Assembly (NCBI RefSeq): GCF_015210005.1
Contig: NZ_MU158698.1
Location: 2,463,337 to 2,527,336 of the forward strand
Direction of reading: 5' to 3'
Length of the DNA: 64,000 nt
Source of the DNA: Sphingobacterium hungaricum
GTDB taxonomy: Bacteria; Bacteroidota; Bacteroidia; Sphingobacteriales; Sphingobacteriaceae
Below the pieces are notes generated by a model. That model saw only the letters and a list, made by a program, of their open reading frames with translations. It searched no databases and had not been told where the DNA came from. Shown piece by piece: positions 56,690 through 64,000 of the stretch. The position numbers and the translations under genes were made by a program. Every line of letters starts with the position of its first letter. Position 1 is the stretch's first letter.

Positions 56690-57958
56690 ATGAAAGAAAA
56701 AAATAGTTCAAGAAGAGATTTCATTAAAAAATCACTTCTTGGAGCAGCTGCTTTTACCATCGTTCCACGGTTTGTCCTGGGCGGAAATGGTTACCTAGCG
56801 CCTAGTGATCATTTGACTAAAGGCGTTATCGGTGTTGGTGCTATGGGTCGCGGTCACTTTGCGTATGCAGGGACTAAGACGGTCGCGATTTGTGATGTTG
56901 ATACGAGACATCTTGCGCTTGCACAGAATGCTTTAGGTGGCGGTATTAAAGAATTGCATGATTATCGTGAGTTGATTCAGCTTCCTGAAGTTGATATTGT
57001 CCACATTGCAACTCCTCCGCATTGGCATGGAATTATGGCTGTAGAGGCCGCGCGCTCCGGAAAGGATATTTGGTGTGAAAAACCGATGACGAGAACTATT
57101 GGAGAAGGTAAAAAAGTTAAGGAAGCTGTTGCGCAGCATGGAAACATGTTCCGCTTAAATACCTGGTTTCGTTTTACGGATAATTTTTACGGAATGAATG
57201 TTCCAGTAAAGAAAATCAAAAAATTAGTGGATACAGGCATGCTTGGATGGCCTTTGAAAGTGACGATCAGCAAGCATACTGGATTTGACTGGAAGTTCTA
57301 TTGGGTAGGAAAGGAAAACCTTCCTGTGGAGCAAGCGCCAAAAGAGTTGGATTATGAAATGTGGTTAGGGCCAGCGCCTTACAAACCATATAGTACGCAT
57401 CGTGTTCATACGACCTTTAGAGGATATTGGGATTATGATGGCGGCGGTTTAGGTGACATGGGTCAGCATTATTTAGACCCTGTTCAATATTTCTTAGGAA
57501 AAGACAATGAAAGTCCGGTTTCAATTGAAGTGGATGCGCCTCAACAGCATAGCGATGCCGTTGGAACTTGGCGTAAGATTGTATACACCTATGCAGATGG
57601 ATGCCAGATTATTTTAGATGGTGCGGGTACAGAAGAAGGAAAAGGATATATCGAAGGCCCAGACGGAAAATTATTCAAAGGATTTGTTTCGGATATTCCT
57701 GATTTGGAACGCAAGCTAGCACAATACCCTGAACCGGAAGCTCAGGTGACTGATTTCTTGGAGTCGGTAAGAACGCGCAAGAAGTTTGCTTTAAATGAAG
57801 AAAATGGCTATTATTCAGCAACGCTTGTCAACTTGGGATTGGCAGCGCTTCGCTTGAACAGAACATTGAAATATGATTCTGCGAAGCAGGAATTTGTGAA
57901 TGATGAAGCTGCGAACCGTTTAATTAATCAACCAATGCGTGGTCCTTGGACTATCTAA
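56690..57958 (+). CDS. Tat-exported Gfo/Idh/MocA family oxidoreductase
   Basis: 422 residues. The N terminus is a twin-arginine signal (SRRDFIKKSLLGAAAFTIV). After it the NAD(P) fold reads GVIGVGAMGRGHFAYAG, then the EKP motif CEKPMTRTIGEGKKV, and the C-terminal domain with GDMGQHYLDPVQYFLG. Exported members act on sugars or glycosides. The next gene, 16 bp away, is a DUF1080 protein, a frequent partner in 3-keto-glycoside metabolism. Confidence 0.9.
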   Translation: MKEKNSSRRDFIKKSLLGAAAFTIVPRFVLGGNGYLAPSDHLTKGVIGVGAMGRGHFAYAGTKTVAICDVDTRHLALAQNALGGGIKELHDYRELIQLPEVDIVHIATPPHWHGIMAVEAARSGKDIWCEKPMTRTIGEGKKVKEAVAQHGNMFRLNTWFRFTDNFYGMNVPVKKIKKLVDTGMLGWPLKVTISKHTGFDWKFYWVGKENLPVEQAPKELDYEMWLGPAPYKPYSTHRVHTTFRGYWDYDGGGLGDMGQHYLDPVQYFLGKDNESPVSIEVDAPQQHSDAVGTWRKIVYTYADGCQIILDGAGTEEGKGYIEGPDGKLFKGFVSDIPDLERKLAQYPEPEAQVTDFLESVRTRKKFALNEENGYYSATLVNLGLAALRLNRTLKYDSAKQEFVNDEAANRLINQPMRGPWTI

Positions 57959-57974
57959 CCTAGACAAAACTGAA

Positions 57975-60900
57975 ATGAAAAAAATATTCAATACCATAGC
58001 CGCTTTGTTGATTGTACAGGCTGCCGCTTATGCGCAGCAACCTGCAAATCGCACGGCAGCGACAAAAATAGCAGATGTGCTGGCGCAGCAGCCTGCGGAA
58101 GAAATTACGAAATTCCGAGAAGCCATGAAAGGTTTGGAGGAATTTACTGCAACCGACATTGCACAGCTTTTATCCGGCTTGAAACCGCAGGGCGGAGATA
58201 ACAAAACGATTGAATTTGCTGCAAACTCCTATGCATTCTATGTGATGCAACCAGGATTGGAGGCTAAGCGCGAAGTTTTTGCGCAAGGGCTTATCTTGGC
58301 ATTAAGCCAGCTTCAAGATAAAGATAACAAAGGTTTCGTTTTTGAATTGATGAAGCAAGCTTCAAAGAACGAATCGATTGCTGCTGTCGCTCCGTATTTA
58401 GCAGATGAGTATTTAGCGGAGAAAGCGGCGCGGACGCTGAATGCGATTCGCACGGCAGAAGCCACACAAGCTTTGTCAGCTGCATTAGCGAATGCTAAAA
58501 ACGAGAAATTAACAACTTCCATCGTTGCTGCTTTGGGCGATTTGGAATCAAAAGCCGACGAAGAACGGATAATCGCTTTACTAGGCACGTATACTTCGGA
58601 CAATTTCCAGCGTACAGGTTTTACAGCTTTAAGTAAAATTGGAGGAATTGCCTCTGCACCGGTATTCTTGGCAAAATTAAAAGCAACAAATTATCAATTC
58701 GATAAGTCGAATGTTGGAGGACTTTCCATTGATTATGCACATGCGCTTATCGCGAATAATCATGGCAAGCTGGCTGAGCAATTTGCAAATACACTCTACA
58801 AGAACGCGTTAAAAATCGAAGATAATGTGGTCGTTGATGGAGCAATCCAAGTTTTAACGGAATTGAATCCATCCAAGCAGCATAAAACATTGGTTGGCTT
58901 AGCTGGGGCAAATGATGTGGTCACTCAAAATGTAGCGTTGGATTTGCTATTGGCAAATCAACAGCCTGCAGATGCGAAGAAAGTCATTAAGTTATTGGCT
59001 AAAAGTTCTGAAGAAGGACAAGAAGGCATTTTTAATTATTTAGCGGCCTTGGGCGATGCGAATAACATTCCGCTGATTGAAAAGTCATTGGCTAAATTGA
59101 CCAATTCAAATGCAAAAATCGCAGCCTACAATGCATTGAGCAGTTTGTCTAAAGGTGCTAACACGGAATTTATCATTTCACAGTTCGCACAAGCAAACGA
59201 AGCGGAGTCTAGCATTCTCCAGAACTTAATTCTTTCTTCGAAAGATAAAAATGCCATCAATTCTGTCAATACTGCATTGGCATCGGCTGATAAAAAGACT
59301 AAATTAAATTTATTAGCTGTTCTTGCATCGCGCAAAAATGAAAGTTCGTCTAAAGCTGTTTTAGCAGAAATAGGAAATGAAGATGCAGAAATTCGTTTGG
59401 CAGCTTACAAAGCCTTGCCGAATGTTGTGAATCCAGAAGATTTTGATGCCGTAGCGGCTTTGCTCAACAACTCAAATCCTGAGGAAGCAAAACTGGCGCA
59501 GCTCGCAGTGATTAACGCGCTGAAGGCAAGCTCAGATTCTGATGCGAAAATCGAACGCCTAGCGACCAATATCTCACGTTCTCAAGCCCCTTCGGCAGCA
59601 AATTATTTTCCAATCTTTGCTGGAATCGGCGGAAAGGAATCGTTGGATGCCGTAACAAATTATGTTTTTAACAACAGCGCTGTGAAAACAGAAGCTATTC
59701 AAGCTATTGCTAATTGGTCAAATCCAGAAGCATTAAACACGTTGGTGGCTTTGTCGCGCGTCGAAAAAGATGCTCCTTTATTCAATACCATTTATAGAGG
59801 TTTGATTAAGCAGGTCAATGCGAGCACAGAAACGCCTGAACAAAAAACCTTGTTGTTGAAAGAGGCTTTTTCATTGGCACAGAATGTGGAACAAAAGCGT
59901 TTGGCCTTGTCTTCGCTTCAGCAAACAGGTACTTACCAGGCTTTGGTCTTCGCTGGTCAATTTTTAAATGACAAAGAATTAAAGAATGCGGCAACCAATA
60001 CAGCGATGAATATCGGTATGGACCATCCTGAATATTACGGAACGGACGTTCGGACAATTCTTAATGCGGTCATGGGCAATCTTACAGGCAGCGAAAGTTC
60101 GTATTTGCGCGAGGCTTTGGTTCGTCATTTGGCAGAAATGTCGGCTGAGGAAGGTTACGTTTCCATTTTTAATGGGAAAGATTTGACCGGCTGGAAAGGC
60201 TTGGTGGAGAATCCAATCAAACGTACTACAATGTCAGAAAGACAGTTGGCTGAAAAGCAAGTAGAAGCTGACAAGAAAATGAATGAATCGTGGCAAGCCA
60301 TCGATGGCGATTTAGTCTTCGAGGGACATGGAGATAACATCGCTACGGTTAAGCAATACGGTGATTTTGAAATGCTGGTAGATTGGAAGCTGGACAAGAA
60401 TGGAAAGGAGCCCGATGCAGGTATTTATTTAAGAGGCACTCCGCAAATCCAGATTTGGGATATTTCACGCACAAATGTTGGTGCGCAAGTAGGTTCTGGT
60501 GGTCTATACAACAACAGCAAGCATCCGAAAGACCCGCTTAAAGTAGCTGATAACGCGTTGGGCGAATGGAATACATTCAAGATTAAAATGGTCGGCGAAA
60601 AAGTTACCGTTTGGTTAAATGGCGAATTGGTAGTCGACAATGTTACCTTGGAGAACTACTGGGATAGAAATCAATCGATTTTCCCTACCGAGCAAATCGA
60701 ATTGCAGGCGCATGGTTCACGCGTGTGGTACCGCGATATTTTTATCAAAGAATTGCCTCGCAAAGAACTTTTCCAGCTTTCGCAAAAGGAAGCTCAAGAA
60801 GGATATAAAGTGCTTTTCGATGGAACTAATTTAGATGCTTGGACAGAAACGCCTGCCTACGAAATCACTCAGCAGGGTTTTATCCGCTCGAATCCAGATG

Positions 60901-61373
60901 CAAAATTCGGAAAGAACTTATACACGAAAGCAGAGTATGCTGACTTTAGTTTTAAGTTCGATTTCAAATTAACTCCCGGAGCGAATAATGGTGTCGGAAT
61001 CCGCACGCCGTTAGAAGGCGATGCTGCTTACGAAGGCATGGAAATCCAGATTTTGGATAATAGCGCAGACATTTACAAGGATTTGAAACCTTATCAGTTT
61101 CATGGTTCGGTCTATGGAATCATGGCTGCATCCAAAGGACAGTTAAGGCCGGTAGGAGAGTGGAATACACAAGAAATCCGCATTCAGGGCAATAAAATTC
61201 AAGTTACGTTAAATGGTCATCTAATCTTGAATGGCGATTTGTCCCAAGCGACCAAAAACGGAACCTTAGATGGGAAGAATCATCCAGGATTAAAGCGTAC
61301 TTCAGGTCATATTGGCTTCTTAGGCCATGGAACTGAGGTTTTCCTTAAAAATATCCGCGTGAAGGCATTGTAA
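57975..61373 (+). CDS. HEAT-repeat protein with two DUF1080 domains
   Basis: 1132 residues from ATG 57975, chosen because it starts a signal peptide (MKKIFNTIAALLIVQAAAYAQ); an earlier in-frame ATG falls inside the oxidoreductase end. About residues 30-720 are helical HEAT-type repeats, as in AALGDANNIPLIEKSLAKL. Two DUF1080 (3-keto-disaccharide hydrolase-like) domains follow: residues about 725-925 (YVSIFNGKDLTGWKG) and 943-1132 (YKVLFDGTNLDAWTE, ending GHIGFLGHGTEVFLKNIRVKAL). It is exported, and likely cleaves or binds modified sugars with the preceding oxidoreductase. Confidence 0.85.
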   Translation: MKKIFNTIAALLIVQAAAYAQQPANRTAATKIADVLAQQPAEEITKFREAMKGLEEFTATDIAQLLSGLKPQGGDNKTIEFAANSYAFYVMQPGLEAKREVFAQGLILALSQLQDKDNKGFVFELMKQASKNESIAAVAPYLADEYLAEKAARTLNAIRTAEATQALSAALANAKNEKLTTSIVAALGDLESKADEERIIALLGTYTSDNFQRTGFTALSKIGGIASAPVFLAKLKATNYQFDKSNVGGLSIDYAHALIANNHGKLAEQFANTLYKNALKIEDNVVVDGAIQVLTELNPSKQHKTLVGLAGANDVVTQNVALDLLLANQQPADAKKVIKLLAKSSEEGQEGIFNYLAALGDANNIPLIEKSLAKLTNSNAKIAAYNALSSLSKGANTEFIISQFAQANEAESSILQNLILSSKDKNAINSVNTALASADKKTKLNLLAVLASRKNESSSKAVLAEIGNEDAEIRLAAYKALPNVVNPEDFDAVAALLNNSNPEEAKLAQLAVINALKASSDSDAKIERLATNISRSQAPSAANYFPIFAGIGGKESLDAVTNYVFNNSAVKTEAIQAIANWSNPEALNTLVALSRVEKDAPLFNTIYRGLIKQVNASTETPEQKTLLLKEAFSLAQNVEQKRLALSSLQQTGTYQALVFAGQFLNDKELKNAATNTAMNIGMDHPEYYGTDVRTILNAVMGNLTGSESSYLREALVRHLAEMSAEEGYVSIFNGKDLTGWKGLVENPIKRTTMSERQLAEKQVEADKKMNESWQAIDGDLVFEGHGDNIATVKQYGDFEMLVDWKLDKNGKEPDAGIYLRGTPQIQIWDISRTNVGAQVGSGGLYNNSKHPKDPLKVADNALGEWNTFKIKMVGEKVTVWLNGELVVDNVTLENYWDRNQSIFPTEQIELQAHGSRVWYRDIFIKELPRKELFQLSQKEAQEGYKVLFDGTNLDAWTETPAYEITQQGFIRSNPDAKFGKNLYTKAEYADFSFKFDFKLTPGANNGVGIRTPLEGDAAYEGMEIQILDNSADIYKDLKPYQFHGSVYGIMAASKGQLRPVGEWNTQEIRIQGNKIQVTLNGHLILNGDLSQATKNGTLDGKNHPGLKRTSGHIGFLGHGTEVFLKNIRVKAL

Positions 61374-61680
61374 TCTTTGCTTTGACAAAATTTTTGAAGA
61401 GAGGCTGCCGGAAGGCAGCCTTTTTTTTATGAATTCGTATCCGTTGGAGTTTCAAAAATGGATATCGAAAATCGGTTTGGCAGTGATTACTTCGGGTGCT
61501 GGAAGAATTGTAGATTAAACGCTTTTGGGAATCGGTATAAGATATGGAAGAATTAAAACAGAAGAAATCAGAAAGCAGATCGCTTAATAAATTAGAGGGA
61601 TTATTTGCATAAAATTATTGTATATTGTTTAATCATTTTTCTTTTATAGGAGGTCGTTTATAAAGTCTCGTCTAAAGCTT
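61374..61680. other. 307-bp intergenic region
   Basis: It holds a strong terminator (61402-61430) and then AT-rich sequence with two very short ORFs (29 and 22 codons) that match nothing recognised. A broken older gene is possible but cannot be shown. Confidence 0.5.
61402..61430 (+). terminator. Terminator of the DUF1080 gene
   Basis: AGGCTGCC (61402-61409) and GGCAGCCT (61414-61421) form a GGAA-looped hairpin followed by eight T residues. Confidence 0.9.
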
Positions 61681-62442
61681 ATGAAACTCAAACAAAATGA
61701 AATAAGAAAACTAGTATTAATTCTTGCTGTAACGGCTCAACTTATGGGTTGCATATCGACAAGAGGTCAAAAGATGAAAACTGAAGATTTATCGGGGACC
61801 TATATTTTGGAAACTGATTTAAAATATAAAGCACTGTCTAATGATAAAAATTATTCAAGTTTGGAACTTCATAAAAACGGAACGTATATCTTGAATAAGG
61901 CTGCAATAACGTTTACTCCAGTAATAGAACAATGTACTTACGCATCGAAGGGTAGGTGGTCAGTTGTCGCGGGAAACTTGATTGAGATTACCAGCGAAGA
62001 TCATTATGAAAAGCAGCAAGGGTTTGAGTATGATTTAAAAAATGAAAACAAGCTATCTCAAGACAGTTTGTATATTCAGGTAGTTTTTCCTACAGATTTT
62101 CATCCTGTACATTTGAACTTTACATTTAACCACAACAACAGCAAGTCCATTAAGACAGACAAGACATACATCGTACTGTCTAAATCGCAATACTTGCGGA
62201 GTGCTGCTAATCAGGTAGCCTTTAGTTTGAGTGCGAATTTCTTTGGAGCACCTCTTTCTAAGAGCAGAACTACATTTAATATTTTTTTTGAGGAACTCAT
62301 TGATACAAAAGTTAACAACTATCTCACCATTACACTGCCAAACTTTGATAGGTGTTTTTTTGAATTTGAACCTTATAATGGAGAGTTTATTTATGTAAAG
62401 AACAGTAATCAATTAGTATGGCAAGGAGAAATATGGCAATAG
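61681..62442 (+). CDS. Lipoprotein of unknown function
   Basis: 253 residues with a lipoprotein signal (LVLILAVTAQLMGC, Cys about residue 23). The mature part is mixed alpha/beta with a repeated beta pattern, for example GTYILETDLKYKALSNDKNYSSLELHKNGTYILNKAA and TFNHNNSKSIKTDKTYIVLSKS. It may be a beta-rich binding protein, but no family was recognised. Function unknown. Confidence 0.75.
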   Translation: MKLKQNEIRKLVLILAVTAQLMGCISTRGQKMKTEDLSGTYILETDLKYKALSNDKNYSSLELHKNGTYILNKAAITFTPVIEQCTYASKGRWSVVAGNLIEITSEDHYEKQQGFEYDLKNENKLSQDSLYIQVVFPTDFHPVHLNFTFNHNNSKSIKTDKTYIVLSKSQYLRSAANQVAFSLSANFFGAPLSKSRTTFNIFFEELIDTKVNNYLTITLPNFDRCFFEFEPYNGEFIYVKNSNQLVWQGEIWQ

Positions 62443-62593
62443 TAACCCATACGGCTAAGTGACTTAATGCGTATGTACGAGCGTCATTTGTAGACGAGAT
62501 TGGTTATCAGCATTAGTGATTTACGAGCAAATGATGTAGATGACTAGGTATAATTCAATACATATTCGATTGAAAGCTTTGCTTTCCCTAAAT

Positions 62594-62637
62594 AAAAAAC
62601 CGGGCTATTTAAATCAATTAAATAGCCCGGCTTTTTT
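62594..62637. terminator. Bidirectional terminator
   Basis: A 13-bp perfect stem (62600-62612 with 62618-62630) has A residues on the left and T residues on the right. It ends the leftward lipoprotein gene at 62663 and can stop transcription from the gene on its left. Confidence 0.9.
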
Positions 62638-62662
62638 ATCTTACGTCTTTAGTTCCTTAGCG

Positions 62663-63340
62663 TTAATAGCGCTGTATTTCGTTATAAATGCTGGCAAGTT
62701 TTCCGTCTTCGAATCGGAATTGAACAAGCTCAAATTCATCTTCTTGCAAAGCATACCTAAAAGTCCAAGTAGCCGCATTCGCTATAATTTCATCGTACGA
62801 ACTAGAAAGCTGTTTAGCATCTAAAGAAATGTTTCTGAATAAATGAGCAAAGTTCACACGGTTGCTGATTGTTTCCAGTTTTTCGTAAACCGTTGCTACA
62901 GGATCGTTGACTTCAACTGTTGTTGTAAAGCCATTTGGCCATGCATTTACTTTTTGGCCATTGCTCAATTGTATGGAGGCGACTTTATCCTCTTTAAAGG
63001 AAATCTGCAAGGCCTCGGCATTTCCATCTAAGGTGCCTAAATGCAGTGCGTCATAATCTGAAAAAGCAGATTTAATTTGCGATAAACTTGAATAGCTTTG
63101 TTTCGTGATATTCAAATGCGTGTGGGCGTTTGCATTTGCATAGGTCTGAAAATCCGCATAGACTTTTTCGGAACTTTCTCCGATGGTTACACCAAATTTA
63201 CTGCCGGTAAAAATACTGTCTTTAACGACTTCAATTGGTGTCTCGACATCGCAACACGGTTCAAGGTTGATTGGATCGTCCTTGCACGAACTGAGGACTG
63301 ATACCAATAGGATGGGGGCAAGAATGGAATGTAGTTTCAT
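62663..63340 (-). CDS. Lipoprotein of unknown function
   Basis: 225 residues with a lipoprotein signal (LLVSVLSSC, Cys about residue 19) and a CC pair near residue 29. The mature region has two short similar blocks: SKFGVTIGESSEKVYADFQTYANANAHTHLNITKQSYSSLSQIKSAFSDYDALHLGT, then a second block ending QFRFEDGKLASIYNEIQRY. No family recognised. It ends at the bidirectional hairpin. Confidence 0.75.
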   Translation of the reverse strand: MKLHSILAPILLVSVLSSCKDDPINLEPCCDVETPIEVVKDSIFTGSKFGVTIGESSEKVYADFQTYANANAHTHLNITKQSYSSLSQIKSAFSDYDALHLGTLDGNAEALQISFKEDKVASIQLSNGQKVNAWPNGFTTTVEVNDPVATVYEKLETISNRVNFAHLFRNISLDAKQLSSSYDEIIANAATWTFRYALQEDEFELVQFRFEDGKLASIYNEIQRY

Positions 63341-63532
63341 TTTAGTTGTTTTACTGATTTAACGTTTTACTTTCAAAGCAATGATTGCTTCGTTTTTAAA
63401 ATACATAAAATTACTCAGAAAACAGGTTTTTTAGCCGAAAACTGACATAGCATTGACTCAAAAGGCATGTTATTACTTTTAAAGAAAGTCGAGCATTGCT
63501 AATCGTTTCAAGTTCAGCGAAACTACTAAACG

Positions 63533-64000
63533 TTAGGTTTGAGATTCATTCATCTCAAAAACAGAATCTATTTTCCAGTTGGTTTTGTCTTTGGATGCTT
63601 TCACGGCTAACTGATCGCAACGTTCATTCAAAGGATGCCCTGCATGACCTTTTACCCAAACTAAACGGACCTGATGTAACTTATAGGCGCTCATTAGGCG
63701 AAGCCAAAGGTCTTTGTTTTTCTTGCCAGCAAAACCTTTGCTGATCCAGCCATAGACCCATTTCTTATCAATTGCGTCGATAACATATTTAGAATCTGAA
63801 TAGACGGTGACTTGCTGATTTAGTTTTTTGATCGCTTCCAGCCCGATAATAACCGCCATCAATTCCATTCGGTTATTGGTCGTCTTGCGGTATCCGCCAG
63901 AAAATTCCTTTTCTAATAATTTTCCGATGAAATCAGGATTATCTCCTTGGTAGATTGTGCGCAGAATAGTTCCATAGCCACCAGGACCCGGATTCCCGCT
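63533..64000 (-). CDS. rnhA: Ribonuclease HI, N-terminal part outside the window
   Basis: The frame stays open to the window edge, giving at least 155 residues. Sequence from the edge reads [34 protein letters not shown] (catalytic Glu), [12 protein letters not shown] (catalytic Asp), [26 protein letters not shown] (His and last Asp), the RNase HI set. It cuts the RNA strand of RNA:DNA hybrids. The first catalytic Asp and start codon lie outside the window. Longer than E. coli RNase HI because of an insertion after the first strand ([18 protein letters not shown]). Confidence 0.93.
   Translation of the reverse strand, partial: SGNPGPGGYGTILRTIYQGDNPDFIGKLLEKEFSGGYRKTTNNRMELMAVIIGLEAIKKLNQQVTVYSDSKYVIDAIDKKWVYGWISKGFAGKKNKDLWLRLMSAYKLHQVRLVWVKGHAGHPLNERCDQLAVKASKDKTNWKIDSVFEMNESQT

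Overview
The window looks like chromosomal DNA of a Bacteroidota bacterium, most likely Sphingobacteriaceae (Sphingobacterium/Pedobacter-like). The reasons are a SusC/SusD pair, a DUF5689 lipoprotein, many short lipoproteins, GTP-type PEP carboxykinase, few Shine-Dalgarno sequences, and several promoters with the Bacteroidota -7 box TAnnTTTG. The species call is inference. No rRNA, tRNA, insertion sequence, prophage or CRISPR array was seen.

Layout. 1-4.9 kb: end of a TonB-dependent receptor, a DMT permease, a CitMHS citrate transporter and a pckG gene broken by a frameshift in an A6 run. 5.1-7.0 kb: SDR plus MFS pair. 7.2-11.2 kb: small or poorly known genes (DUF937, DUF2891 lipoprotein, CinA-C, two short ORFs, a small lipoprotein) around a 0.8 kb repeat field. 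11.4-14.8 kb: leftward operon phnA, MBL hydrolase, DUF423, CLC-type (probably fluoride) channel. 14.9-21.8 kb: YpfJ peptidase, LuxE-like protein, and a gyrA operon with two TPR proteins. 22.1-26.9 kb: amino-acid genes serC-serA and lysC-lysA. 27-29 kb: DUF1304, DUF2809 and Ku.

29.1-38.1 kb is an L-fucose island. It has an AraC regulator, FucP permease, mutarotase, UxaA-family dehydratase, GH29 fucosidase, SDR, FAH-family hydrolase, amidohydrolase lactonase and a second SDR. Together these can cover the non-phosphorylated route L-fucose, fuconolactone, fuconate, 2-keto-3-deoxyfuconate, 2,4-diketo-3-deoxyfuconate, then pyruvate plus lactate. 38.1-41.1 kb is repeat-rich DNA around a small membrane protein and a GsiB/YhdF-like SDR.

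41.1-56.6 kb is a glycerol/glycerophosphodiester island. A SusC/SusD system with a DUF5689 lipoprotein, a calcineurin-type phosphoesterase, a lipoprotein glycerophosphodiesterase and GlpT follows glpD-glpK-glpF, with a divergent DeoR-family regulator. There is no glycosidase, so the Sus-like system probably serves phosphodiester substrates. 56.7-61.4 kb: a Tat-exported Gfo/Idh/MocA oxidoreductase and a HEAT-repeat protein with two DUF1080 domains. The window ends with two unknown lipoproteins and a partial RNase HI.

The most unusual features are the frameshifted pckG, the glycosidase-free Sus locus tied to glycerol metabolism, the fucose locus with a non-standard dehydratase and an SDR lacking the catalytic lysine, and an interspersed multi-hairpin repeat whose copies show a compensatory base-pair change.
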